Positions 35,067 through 42,505 of a DNA stretch of 64,000 bases are shown piece after piece. Both the position numbers and the translations under genes were made by a program. Each line of letters opens with the position of its first letter. Positions within the stretch are counted from its first letter, which is position 1. This stretch comes from Herbaspirillum huttiense (GTDB lineage Bacteria; Pseudomonadota; Gammaproteobacteria; Burkholderiales; Burkholderiaceae_D): positions 1,426,001-1,490,000 of the forward strand of contig NZ_CP037993.1 of the NCBI RefSeq assembly GCF_004367745.1, read 5' to 3'. The notes beneath the pieces are model-generated. The model saw only the letters and a list, made by a program, of their open reading frames with translations, searched no databases and was not told the DNA's origin.

Positions 35067-35081
35067 GCAAGAGGTGTGCCA
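35067..35081 (-). promoter_or_regulatory. Sigma-54 (-24/-12) promoter of the GMC/aldehyde dehydrogenase operon
   Basis: On the minus strand, TGGCAC-ACCTC-TTGC matches the consensus TGGCAC-N5-TTGC exactly, with GG and GC at the required spacing. Transcription would begin about 12 bases downstream of the GC, leaving a leader of roughly 50 bases before ATG 35006. An AcoR-like activator is encoded at 28836-30752. This is the clearest promoter in the window. Confidence 0.82.
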
Positions 35082-35140
35082 AACTCATCGATGGCGTGTG
35101 ACGGTCTGCAAGTCATTGAAAGAAAAGACTTTTATTTTTT

Positions 35141-35236
35141 GTCGCAGAAGCGGTGGCAGCACCGGGAGTGATGCAAATTGCGCCAGTGGCGACGTCACCG
35201 ACGCAGCTTGCGTCAGCCGATGGAATCTTTTGCGAC
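35141..35236. promoter_or_regulatory. Candidate enhancer (upstream activator) sites for the sigma-54 activator
   Basis: Upstream of the -24/-12 promoter lie a dyad GACGCA-GCT-TGCGTC (35200-35214) and outlying half-sites GTCGCA (35141-35146) and TGCGAC (35231-35236). They sit about 60-170 bp from the promoter, a normal enhancer distance. The AT-rich stretch at 35116-35140 could bind IHF. The rest of 35082-35354 shows no gene. Confidence 0.45.
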
Positions 35237-35354
35237 CGACGCCGTCTGCATTAAGTCTTCCTTAATTTTTCAGTTTTACAGTTAGTCCGTCGGATCTCCC
35301 GGCAGTCCGCACCAGCGGCAGCGCTTTCATCCTGAACCACGACAAGGAGCCATC

Positions 35355-35768
35355 ATGGACATCAACAAGATCACCGCCATCAGCGCCATCGTCTTCGGCC
35401 TCGCCGGCATGGCGGCACCCCTGACCCACGCCCAGGACATGCAGGGCACGGTCGCCTACATGAACGGCGGCATCGGTGCCGGCGAGCAGGCCAAGCTGCG
35501 TGAAGCGGCCAAGGACTACAACTTGCGCCTGCTGTTCTCGGAAGCCAAGGACGGCGCCTATGTCAGCAACGTCAAGCTGGACGTGGCCGACCTTCACGGC
35601 AAGAGCGTCTTCAGCCTGGCCACCGCCGGTCCCATGACCAACCTCAAGCTGCCCAAGGGCGAATACGAAATCACTGCCGTCTACAACGGCGTCAAGAAGA
35701 CCACCAAGGTCAGCGTGGGTGAGAAGCCCGTTTCGCTGAGCTTCAACTGGGCGCATCAGGACAACTGA
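35355..35768 (+). CDS. Small secreted protein of unknown function
   Basis: A 137-residue protein with a signal peptide (MDINKITAISAIVFGLAGMAAPLTHA, cleavage about residue 26). Its C-terminal half has the look of a small beta-sandwich (LKLPKGEYEITAVYNGVKKTTKVSVGEKPVSLSFNW), as in carboxypeptidase-regulatory-like or Ig-like periplasmic domains. AAGGAG precedes the ATG. It stands alone between the GMC promoter and a strong terminator. No function can be assigned. Confidence 0.75.
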   Translation: MDINKITAISAIVFGLAGMAAPLTHAQDMQGTVAYMNGGIGAGEQAKLREAAKDYNLRLLFSEAKDGAYVSNVKLDVADLHGKSVFSLATAGPMTNLKLPKGEYEITAVYNGVKKTTKVSVGEKPVSLSFNWAHQDN

Positions 35769-35847
35769 GTCCCGGCGCATTCATCGGCCAGTCATTGGCC
35801 ATCCGTCGGTCATTTCCAGACCGTCGACCCAGTCCCTCCGAACCTCA

Positions 35848-35879
35848 CCCATAGCCCGCCTCGCTGAGCGGGCTATGGG
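35848..35879 (+). terminator. 12-bp-stem hairpin after the small secreted protein gene
   Basis: The perfect stem CCCATAGCCCGC (35848-35859) / GCGGGCTATGGG (35868-35879) has an 8-base loop and lies 80 bp after the stop codon. Pairing is very strong but the T-run is missing, so it is a likely but not canonical intrinsic terminator. Confidence 0.6.
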
Positions 35880-35911
35880 TACTTGCGCGCGGTCTGCCAA
35901 GGCGCGAGAAG

Positions 35912-35948
35912 AATGACATTTTTGTCATTGAAATGTCATTCGAATGAC
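35912..35948. promoter_or_regulatory. Four AATGAC/GTCATT half-sites upstream of the molybdoenzyme operon
   Basis: Half-sites AATGAC (35912-35917), GTCATT (35924-35929), GTCATT (35935-35940) and AATGAC (35943-35948) form two back-to-back dyads. The second is the perfect palindrome GTCATTCGAATGAC. They end about 60 bp before ATG 36009. This arrangement fits a dimeric regulator binding cooperatively, for example a response regulator. No candidate is encoded next to it. Confidence 0.6.
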
Positions 35949-36008
35949 GTTTCGGCTTGCCTAGAATCAGGCTCCCCCTTCAAAAATCGTCTTTCAGGAC
36001 CATATCTC

Positions 36009-36638
36009 ATGATCAACACAACTCTGCCCCGTCTCCTCCGTGGCGCGCTGATCCCGGCGCTGCTTGCCAGTTATCTGATCGGGTCGTCGGCCATGGCGCA
36101 GACGCCGCCGCAGGTCGGCATTCGCGGCAGCATCGTCTCGGTCGGCAAGGATCAACTGGTAGTCAAGACCAACAAGGGTGCCGAGCAGAACGTGGCCCTC
36201 GACAAGGACACCCGCGTGGCCGCCATCTCGATTGCCGACATCAACGACATCAAGCCCGGCAGCTACATCGGCGCAGCCGGCATCCCGCAGCCGGACGGCT
36301 CCCAGAAGGCGCTGGAAGTGCACGTCTTCCCGCCAGCCATGGCCGGTACCGGCGACGGCCATCGTCCCTTCGACCTGGCGCCCAACAGCACCATGACCAA
36401 TGGCACCGTGGGTGACGTGGTGGCCAGCCAGGGCCGCACCCTGACCCTGAAATACAAGGGCGGCGAGAAGAAGATCGTGGTGCCCGAGGATGTGCCCGTG
36501 GTCAGCATCGAAGCCGGTGATCGCTCGCTGCTGGCCGCTGGCGTCAAGGTGGTGGTGCGCGCCCGCAAGAACGCCGATGGCAGCCTGACCGCCAACAGCG
36601 TGAGCGCCGGCAAGAACGGCATCACCCCGCCGATGTAA
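36009..36638 (+). CDS. Secreted protein with repeated small beta domains (DUF5666-like)
   Basis: A 209-residue exported protein. The signal peptide runs to about residue 31 (LIPALLASYLIGSSAMAQ). Two similar halves follow: VGIRGSIVSVGKDQLVVKTNKGAEQNVALDKDT... and MTNGTVGDVVASQGRTLTLKYKGGEKKIVVPEDVPV. This internal repeat of about 75 residues resembles OB-like DUF5666 domains. It is the first gene before a cytochrome b561 and a sulfite-oxidase-fold gene, 12 bp apart, so it is a periplasmic partner of that redox pair. Molecular function unknown. Confidence 0.75.
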   Translation: MINTTLPRLLRGALIPALLASYLIGSSAMAQTPPQVGIRGSIVSVGKDQLVVKTNKGAEQNVALDKDTRVAAISIADINDIKPGSYIGAAGIPQPDGSQKALEVHVFPPAMAGTGDGHRPFDLAPNSTMTNGTVGDVVASQGRTLTLKYKGGEKKIVVPEDVPVVSIEAGDRSLLAAGVKVVVRARKNADGSLTANSVSAGKNGITPPM

Positions 36639-36650
36639 GCAGGTGCCGCG

Positions 36651-37265
36651 ATGCCCCGTTCACCCGTTCTTCATCCGCTGGCCGTGCGCATTGCCCACTG
36701 GCTCAATGCCGTGGCCATCGCCTGCATGATCAGCAGTGGCTGGGGCATCTACAACGCCTCGCCCATCTTCGGCTTCAAGTTCGCCCCCTGGATGACCCTG
36801 GGCGGCTGGCTGGGCGGCGCCATCGCCTGGCATTTCGCGGCGATGTGGCTGCTGGTCGCCAATGGCCTGTTCTACCTGCTGTATGGCAGCTTCAGCGGGC
36901 ACTTCCGCCGCCACCTGCTGCCGCTGCGCGCGGCCGATGTGGTCAGCGACGCGGTGCAGGCCATGCGCTTTCGCCTGCCGCATCAGCCCGGCGTCTACAA
37001 CGCGGTGCAGAAGCTGCTGTACTGGGCGGTGATTCTGCTGGGCATCCTGGTGGTGCTGTCGGGTCTGGCGCTGTGGAAGCCGGTGCAGCTGGACTGGCTG
37101 GCCGATCTCTTCGGCGGCTTCGACTTTGCGCGCAAGGTGCATTTCGCCGCGATGGCCGGTATTGCTGGCTTCGTGGTGGTACACCTGGCCCTGGTGGCCA
37201 TCGTTCCCAAGACCCTCATCCCGATGTTCACCGGAGGCCGTGATCACGAGGCCAATGCATCATGA
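36651..37265 (+). CDS. Di-haem cytochrome b561-type membrane subunit
   Basis: A 204-residue membrane protein with four to five hydrophobic segments. Histidines suited to haem ligation are in VRIAHWLNA (helix 1), AWHFAAMW (helix 2), RKVHFAAMAG and VVVHLALVAI (late helices). This is the pattern of prokaryotic cytochrome b561 subunits that pass electrons from periplasmic enzymes to quinone or the reverse. It overlaps the molybdoenzyme gene by ATGA, making it the probable membrane anchor of that enzyme. Confidence 0.83.
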   Translation: MPRSPVLHPLAVRIAHWLNAVAIACMISSGWGIYNASPIFGFKFAPWMTLGGWLGGAIAWHFAAMWLLVANGLFYLLYGSFSGHFRRHLLPLRAADVVSDAVQAMRFRLPHQPGVYNAVQKLLYWAVILLGILVVLSGLALWKPVQLDWLADLFGGFDFARKVHFAAMAGIAGFVVVHLALVAIVPKTLIPMFTGGRDHEANAS

Positions 37266-38047
37266 AAGACAAGGAAGACATCAAACCGCCACGCCCTGAG
37301 AAGACCGGCAAGATCCTGCTGGCCGACCATCGCCCGGCCCTGCTGAACGTGCAGCGCCGCCTCATGCTGCGCTCGGCGCTCTCGGTGGGGGCGCTGTCCA
37401 TGCTGTCGGGTTGCGACCTGCAGGACAACGACAGCGTGGACAAGGTCCTGTGGGCCATGTCGCGCTGGAATGACCGGGTGCAGGCATTGCTGTTCCGCAG
37501 CCAGAAACTGGCACCGACCTATGCGGCCAGCCAGATCACCAATCCGTTTCCCTTCAACGCCTTCTATGACGAGTTCAATGCGCCCGACATCGATGGCAGC
37601 GACTGGAAATTGGAAGTCTCCGGCCTGGTCAGCGACAAGCGCAGCTGGAATCTGGAGCGCCTGCGCGCGCTGCCGCAGGCGGCGCAGATCACGCGCCACA
37701 TCTGCATCGAAGGATGGAGCGCCATCGGCCAATGGTCGGGCGTGCCGCTGAGCTTGTTCCTGCAGGCGGTCGGCGCGGATCTCACGGCGAAATACGTGGG
37801 CTTCAAATGCGCGGACCGCTATTACTCCAGCCTGGACATGCCCACGGCGCTGCATCCGCAGACCATCCTGGCGCTGGACTTCGGCAAGGAGGCGCTGCCC
37901 ACGCAATACGGCTATCCCTTGAAGGTACGTGTGCCGACCAAGCTGGGCTTCAAGAATCCCAAGCATGTGGTGGCCATCTTCGTGAGCAACCAGAACCCGG
38001 GCGGCTATTGGGAAGACCAGGGCTACAACTGGTTCAGCGGGATCTGA
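37262..38047 (+). CDS. Periplasmic molybdopterin oxidoreductase of the sulfite oxidase fold
   Basis: A 261-residue protein. The N-terminal region carries a twin-arginine-like motif (NVQRRLMLRSAL) followed by a lipobox-like LSMLSGC at about 45-51, so it may be a Tat-exported lipoprotein. The molybdenum-ligating cysteine lies in ITRHICIEGWSAIGQWSGVPL. The fold matches SUOX/MsrP-like oxidoreductases without the dimerisation domain. The substrate is not deducible. Together with the b561 subunit and the DUF5666-like protein it forms a compact respiratory or repair module. Confidence 0.83.
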   Translation: MKDKEDIKPPRPEKTGKILLADHRPALLNVQRRLMLRSALSVGALSMLSGCDLQDNDSVDKVLWAMSRWNDRVQALLFRSQKLAPTYAASQITNPFPFNAFYDEFNAPDIDGSDWKLEVSGLVSDKRSWNLERLRALPQAAQITRHICIEGWSAIGQWSGVPLSLFLQAVGADLTAKYVGFKCADRYYSSLDMPTALHPQTILALDFGKEALPTQYGYPLKVRVPTKLGFKNPKHVVAIFVSNQNPGGYWEDQGYNWFSGI

Positions 38048-38097
38048 AGCGCGGATTCCCCAAGACTGAATCCGGACGGCGGAAACCGGGCGGCAGA

Positions 38098-38703
38098 TCA
38101 GCCCCGGTTCTGCCGGAGTCGTTGCAGATCTTCCGGCGTATCGACATCCGCAAAAATCCCCGCATCCTCCACCGCAATCTCCACCAGCGCCGGGCTCTCC
38201 AGCAAAGCCCGCGCACCGCGATCTCCCTGCAGTGACAGCAAGGCCGGCAGATGCGACTGCGCAAAGCCGGCCGGATTGCCGCGCCGCCCCTGCATCACCG
38301 GCACCACCATCGATGCCCCCGCCGCCAGCGCATCGCGCAAGCGCCGCACGGTGTCCGGCTGCACGCGCGGCATGTCGGCCAGCGCCACCAGCCATGCCGA
38401 CGCATCAGCGCTCTGCTGCAGACCGCATCGCAACGACGCGCTCATCTCGCGCGGCCCATTGTTATCGGTCAGGCAGACCGTGCAGCCCAGCGCACGCAGC
38501 GCATCGGCCAGCGGTCCTTCTCCATGCACCACGGCCAGCACTGGCATCACTTCCAGCAAGGCTGCAGCCGTAGCGGTGGCCACGATGCCGGTGCGGCCAT
38601 CGTGATGGACGAAGGGCTGCAAAAGTTTTTCTTCGTGCGCGCCGAAGCGGCTACCCCGGCCGGCGGCCAGCAGCAGGGCGATGGGTGGGGAGAGCGTGGA
38701 CAT
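38098..38703 (-). CDS. MocA-type molybdenum cofactor cytidylyltransferase
   Basis: A 201-residue nucleotidyltransferase beginning MSTLSPPIALLLAAGRGSRFGAHEEKLLQPF, the G-rich NTP-binding loop of the MobA/MocA family. LVALADMPRVQPDT gives the metal-binding Asp region, and RRGNPAGF a typical later motif. MocA attaches CMP to molybdopterin for xanthine-dehydrogenase-type enzymes. It is convergent with the sulfite-oxidase-type gene, which does not need the dinucleotide cofactor, so the proximity may be only loosely functional. The start is set at ATG 38703; the longer frame lacks a better start. Confidence 0.8.
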   Translation of the reverse strand: MSTLSPPIALLLAAGRGSRFGAHEEKLLQPFVHHDGRTGIVATATAAALLEVMPVLAVVHGEGPLADALRALGCTVCLTDNNGPREMSASLRCGLQQSADASAWLVALADMPRVQPDTVRRLRDALAAGASMVVPVMQGRRGNPAGFAQSHLPALLSLQGDRGARALLESPALVEIAVEDAGIFADVDTPEDLQRLRQNRG

Positions 38704-39142
38704 GGTGCAGGAGGTATCCCGAAACGCGAAGGCAAGCGGCCATTGTGCCCAAGTTTGGTCCGCTGCGTGGCCAAGGATGAGTTGCACTATGGTTGATGTG
38801 CCAACAAAGCCCGGCCGGCGCGGCCCTCCATCGCATCGGTACCACAATCATTAATGTTTTATCTTGCATAATGTTTCTCCCCGGCCAATTTGGGTCTATC
38901 CTTGTCCGGCAAGGGTTTGCGGGCTTGCGTTGCCGAATTGGCATACCACGTTTCTGCATTTTGATATGGTCGCGATGGCAGCGGGCTCCTAGAATCGAGC
39001 GCATGCAAGGCGGCCTTGCCATTTGGCAATCGCTGGCATCGGTCTTGCTGGGGTAGCTGGGGCATCAGGGGGCAAGCCGGGCGGTCGGGGAAAGTCCGTC
39101 TACGGGGCGCCATACACAACATGGTTGGGATGGAAAGAAGCA
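38704..39142. other. Intergenic region before the chemoreceptor gene, no gene seen
   Basis: These 439 bases between divergent genes contain only short, unconvincing open frames. A stretch around 38850-38875 is AT-rich (with CATAAT) and could hold a promoter. I see no strong dyad, repeat or RNA gene. Confidence 0.35.
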
Positions 39143-40690
39143 ATGATCAAGAACATACGTATCGGCTCGCGCCTGGGGGCGGGTTTTGCCGTGGTGCTGG
39201 TGTTTTCCATGGTGGTCGCCGCCGTCGGCATCTGGCGGCTCAAGACGGTCGCGCAGCAGACCCGGCAGATGATGGACGTGCCGCTGAAGACCGAACGGCT
39301 GGTGTCGCAATGGAACACGCTCCTACTCATCGCGATCCAGCGCACCACCACCGTGGTCAAGAGCCGCGATCCCGAACTGGAAGCCTTCCTCGCCAAGGAG
39401 GCTGCGGCTTCCAGCAAGGAATCCGCGCAGACCCTGAAGGACGTGGAGCAACTGCTCACCAGTGAAGAAGAGAAGAAGCTGTTCGCGGCCATCAACGCGG
39501 CGCGCAAGCAGTTCCTCGCCATCCGCGACCAGATCTACGCGGCCAAGAAGGAGGGCGATGCGGCCAAGGTGGATCAGCTCTACCAGCAGCAATACGTCGG
39601 CATCGCCAACAACACCCAGGGCGCGATGCGGTCCCTGCTGGATTTCGAACGCGCCCGCATCGATGAAATCTCTGCCGACATCCAGAAGGATGCGGCCAGC
39701 AGCCAGTGGCAGATCTTTGCGCTGGAAGCGGTGATCCTGGCCTGCGGCATCGCCTTCGCACTGCTGCTCACGCGCAGCATCACGCGGCCGGTACACGCGG
39801 CGCTGGCCATCTCGCAGCGTGTGGCCGCCGGTGATCTGACCTCGCGCGCCCAGCCCATGGGCCAGGATGAACTGGGCCAGCTGGTGGCCTCGCTGCAAGG
39901 CATGAGCGAGCGCCTGCATGGCGTGGTCTCCACCGTGCGCCTGGGGGCCGACAGCATTGCCGTGGCCTCGGGTGAAATCGCCAACGGCAACCTCGATCTC
40001 TCGGCCCGCACCGAAGAGCAGGCCGGTGCGCTGGAAGAAACCGCCGCCTCCATCGAGCAGCTCACGTCCAGCGTACGCACCAATTCCGAGAACGCGCATC
40101 AGGCCAATGACCTGGTCAAGTCGGCGGCTTCCATTGCGGGGCAGGGCGGGCAGGTGATGCAGGAGCTCATCGACACCATGGGCAACATCAACAGCTCCTC
40201 GCGCAAGATCGTCGACATCATCGGCGTGATCGATGGCATCGCTTTCCAGACCAACATCCTCGCGCTCAATGCAGCTGTGGAAGCGGCGCGTGCGGGCGAG
40301 CAGGGGCGCGGTTTCGCGGTGGTGGCTTCGGAAGTGCGCGCCCTGGCGCAGCGCTCGGCCTCGGCCGCCAAGGAGATCAAGCAGCTCATCGATGATTCGG
40401 TCTCCAAGGTCGATGCCGGCAGTGAACTGGTGGAGCGCGCCGGCAAGACCATGCAGGAAGTGGTCGGCAGCGTGCAGGGCGCGCATGCGCTGGTGGGCGA
40501 CATCAGCACCGCCAGCCGCGAGCAGGCCGAAGGCATTCATCAGGTGAATCAGGCGGTGAGCCAGATGGATGGCGTGACCCAGCAGAATGCGGCGCTGGTG
40601 GAACAGGCGGCCGCAGCGGCGAAATCGCTGGAAGACCAGGCGGCGCAATTGAAGCGGGCAGTGGCTTTCTTCGCCTTGCAGGCGGCGTAG
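39143..40690 (+). CDS. Methyl-accepting chemotaxis protein with four-helix-bundle sensor
   Basis: A 515-residue receptor. Transmembrane segment 1 spans about 11-31 (GAGFAVVLVFSMVVAAVGIW). The periplasmic four-helix-bundle domain covers about 32-188. Transmembrane segment 2 is about 190-210, followed by HAMP (SITRPVHAALAISQRVAAGDL, 212-265). The cytoplasmic domain carries the conserved tip IAFQTNILALNAAVEAARAG with [19 protein letters not shown]. The 4HB class binds small organic acids or sugars, but the ligand cannot be read from sequence. ATG 39143 is chosen because upstream in-frame starts would precede the GGAAAG element. Confidence 0.9.
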   Translation: MIKNIRIGSRLGAGFAVVLVFSMVVAAVGIWRLKTVAQQTRQMMDVPLKTERLVSQWNTLLLIAIQRTTTVVKSRDPELEAFLAKEAAASSKESAQTLKDVEQLLTSEEEKKLFAAINAARKQFLAIRDQIYAAKKEGDAAKVDQLYQQQYVGIANNTQGAMRSLLDFERARIDEISADIQKDAASSQWQIFALEAVILACGIAFALLLTRSITRPVHAALAISQRVAAGDLTSRAQPMGQDELGQLVASLQGMSERLHGVVSTVRLGADSIAVASGEIANGNLDLSARTEEQAGALEETAASIEQLTSSVRTNSENAHQANDLVKSAASIAGQGGQVMQELIDTMGNINSSSRKIVDIIGVIDGIAFQTNILALNAAVEAARAGEQGRGFAVVASEVRALAQRSASAAKEIKQLIDDSVSKVDAGSELVERAGKTMQEVVGSVQGAHALVGDISTASREQAEGIHQVNQAVSQMDGVTQQNAALVEQAAAAAKSLEDQAAQLKRAVAFFALQAA

Positions 40691-40719
40691 GCCAATCAGG
40701 TGCAGCGGAAAATAGAGGA

Positions 40720-40745
40720 AAGGGCCGCAGCATGCTGCGGCCCTT
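40720..40745. terminator. Bidirectional terminator between chemoreceptor and response regulator genes
   Basis: The palindrome AAGGGCCGCAG-CATG-CTGCGGCCCTT has an 11-bp stem, with ATTT on one side and an A-rich stretch on the other. It serves both converging genes. It lies 30 bp after the chemoreceptor stop and 44 bp past the regulator stop. Confidence 0.78.
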
Positions 40746-40788
40746 ATTTCATGCAGGCTCGGGAACGATCAGCAGGGATCAGAAAGAA

Positions 40789-41421
40789 TCAGGCCGCCTT
40801 GAGAAATTCCGGCCCGAAATCCATCAGCACGTCACGCACCAGCGTGGCCGTGCTCTGGCAGCCCAGCTTGTCCTTGACGCTGGCGCGATGCACGTCCACC
40901 GTCTTGACGCTGATGTTGAGGTCGCGTGCGATGAGCTTGCTGGACTGGCCCATGATGACCTTCTCCAGGATCTCGCGTTCGCGTGCGGTGAGGGTCTTCA
41001 GGCGCGCCTTGAGCTGCTGGCGGCGCTCGCGGGCCTGCATGTTGCCGGCCACGTTCTTGAGCGTCATCTGGATGCGTTCCAGCATCTGCTGCGAGTTGTA
41101 GGGTTTTTCCAGGAAGTCGACCGCGCCATTGTGCAGGGCGCGCACCGACATGGGAATGTCGCCATGGCCCGAGACGAAGATCACGGGGATGTCGGCCCCG
41201 ATTTCCTTCAGGCGATCCTGCAGCTGGAAGCCGCTGATTTCGGGCATGCGCACGTCCAGGATCAGGCAGGACAGGCTGTTGGCGTCATAGGCCTTCAGGA
41301 AGGCCTCGGGGCCATCGAAGCATTCGGTCCGGATATTGACCGAGCTCAGCAGCCAGGCCAGCGAAGTCCGAACGGCTTCGTCATCATCGACGATGTAGAC
41401 CACCGGCGGGTCGGTTTCCAT
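40789..41421 (-). CDS. FixJ/StyR-type response regulator (REC + LuxR HTH) of the iac region
   Basis: A 210-residue regulator. The receiver domain spans 1-120 with D56 (CLILDVRMPEISG) and the acidic pocket VDDDE. The LuxR-type HTH at about 142-200 (LTAREREILEKVIMGQSSKLIARDLNISVKTVDVHRA) belongs to the FixJ/TodT/StyR class that governs aromatic catabolism. GGAG five bases before ATG 41421 fixes the start. It is divergent from iacG with a perfect palindrome between them. The likely partner is the PAS kinase at 49322-50863, the only unpaired kinase in the cluster. Confidence 0.85.
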   Translation of the reverse strand: METDPPVVYIVDDDEAVRTSLAWLLSSVNIRTECFDGPEAFLKAYDANSLSCLILDVRMPEISGFQLQDRLKEIGADIPVIFVSGHGDIPMSVRALHNGAVDFLEKPYNSQQMLERIQMTLKNVAGNMQARERRQQLKARLKTLTAREREILEKVIMGQSSKLIARDLNISVKTVDVHRASVKDKLGCQSTATLVRDVLMDFGPEFLKAA

Positions 41422-41597
41422 CTGCACTCCTCGTCTCGTCAAAATGGAGCCGGCTTGCACCGGCGCTATTTCCGACCCTCTCGATTTCTTGATGGACTGG
41501 TCGGCACAAATCAAAACGTCATGCTTTGACTTATGCAAAAAGCAGGCCTGAAATTCTTGGGATCAGCGACACTGTAACACCCCCGTCCTGACGATGG

Positions 41598-41617
41598 TCT
41601 AGGTATTTTTACCTAGA
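41598..41617. promoter_or_regulatory. Perfect 20-bp palindrome between the response regulator gene and iacG
   Basis: TCTAGGTA-TTTT-TACCTAGA is a fully symmetric dyad with 8-bp arms, 180 bp upstream of ATG 41421 on one side and 121 bp before iacG on the other. FixJ/StyR/TodT-type regulators bind symmetric sites of this size, so this is the best candidate target of the adjacent regulator. Confidence 0.6.
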
Positions 41618-41737
41618 TCGTCTGCCGCAATCCCCTGTGGGGCGGGCATGTGGCACGGATTGCCTGCACCATGGGCATGCCTTAACCTGCTCTCATCGAA
41701 CGCCGTGCTTCATCGGCGTGCATAACAGGGAGATCCC

Positions 41738-42295
41738 ATGAGCACCACCGCCATTCAAAAAGAAACGCCATCCGCACCCGTGGTGCGCGCCCCCCTTGCT
41801 GCCGAGCAACTGGAATTCCGTAATGCCATGGCGCACCTGCCGGCGGCGGTATCCATCATTACCACCGATGGTGAAGGCGGCCGCTGCGGCATCACCGCCT
41901 CGGCCGTCTGCTCGGTGACCGATACGCCGCCCACGATCCTGGTCTGCATCAATCGCGGCAGCGCCATGCATGACGTGTTCAAGAAGAATGGTCGCCTGTG
42001 CGTGAACGTGCTCTCGGATGAGCTGGAACAGCTGGCCATGCACTTCTCCGGTGCCACCAAGGTTCCGATGGAAGAGCGTTTCGGCTGGGATATCTGGGAA
42101 GCACCGGGCGAACTGGGACAGCCGGTACTGGCCGACGCGCTGGTCAAGCTGCAGGGGCGCATCCGCGAATTCAAGGAAGTGGGCACGCACTCGGTGATGT
42201 TCGTGGAGCTGGCCGAGGTCGAGGTGAACGAGAAGAAGGACAGCCTCATTTATTTCAATCGGCTGTTTCACAAGGTCAAGCGTACGGCGCTCTGA
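41738..42295 (+). CDS. iacG: Flavin reductase of the indole-3-acetate pathway
   Basis: A 185-residue HpaC-like NAD(P)H:flavin oxidoreductase. The core FRNAMAHLPAAVSIITTDGEGGRCGITASAVCSVTDTPPTILVCIN is typical of this family, as is the later RLCVNVLSDELEQLAMHFSG. It supplies reduced flavin to a two-component monooxygenase. The matching oxygenase, an acyl-CoA-dehydrogenase-like protein, is encoded at 51090-52250. It ends at a strong terminator. HpaC-like reductases serve many oxygenases, but the surrounding iac genes make IacG the best name. Confidence 0.8.
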   Translation: MSTTAIQKETPSAPVVRAPLAAEQLEFRNAMAHLPAAVSIITTDGEGGRCGITASAVCSVTDTPPTILVCINRGSAMHDVFKKNGRLCVNVLSDELEQLAMHFSGATKVPMEERFGWDIWEAPGELGQPVLADALVKLQGRIREFKEVGTHSVMFVELAEVEVNEKKDSLIYFNRLFHKVKRTAL

Positions 42296-42319
42296 GATTC
42301 TTTCCTTGGAGTTAAAGAT

Positions 42320-42352
42320 GAATGCCGTTCAGCGCAATGCTGAACGGCATTC
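42320..42352 (+). terminator. Strong hairpin terminator after iacG
   Basis: A perfect 14-bp stem, GAATGCCGTTCAGC / GCTGAACGGCATTC, has a 5-base loop and is followed by T-rich sequence (TTTTTTCGTTTT about 20 bases on). It lies 25 bp after the iacG stop codon. Confidence 0.75.
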
Positions 42353-42386
42353 ATGCTTTGCGGGGGTGTTTTTTCGTTTTAAAAAA

Positions 42387-42480
42387 CCGTTCGGACTGAG
42401 TAGCCGCGCAGCGGCGTATCGAAGTCGCTCCGGTGTGCGCGCCTTCGATACGCGGCGAAGCCGCTACTCAGTCCGAACGG
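42387..42480. repeat. 94-bp nested inverted repeat (REP-like extragenic palindrome)
   Basis: The outer arms CCGTTCGGACTGAGTAGC (42387-42404) and GCTACTCAGTCCGAACGG (42463-42480) are perfect 18-bp complements. The inner arms CGTATCGAAG (42415-42424) and CTTCGATACG (42443-42452) pair as well. It sits between the ends of converging iacG and iacF. Elements with this TTCGATACG...CTACTCAG...CGAACGG pattern recur between genes in many betaproteobacterial genomes. It probably acts as a transcription barrier or is a relic of a REP/MITE-type mobile unit. Confidence 0.75.
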
Positions 42481-42505
42481 AATGAGTTAGACGTCAGTGA
42501 GACTG

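Noticed and set aside
42311..42360. Possible short gene starting ATG just after iacG
   Set aside because: The bases form a perfect 14-bp terminator stem, which explains them better than coding.
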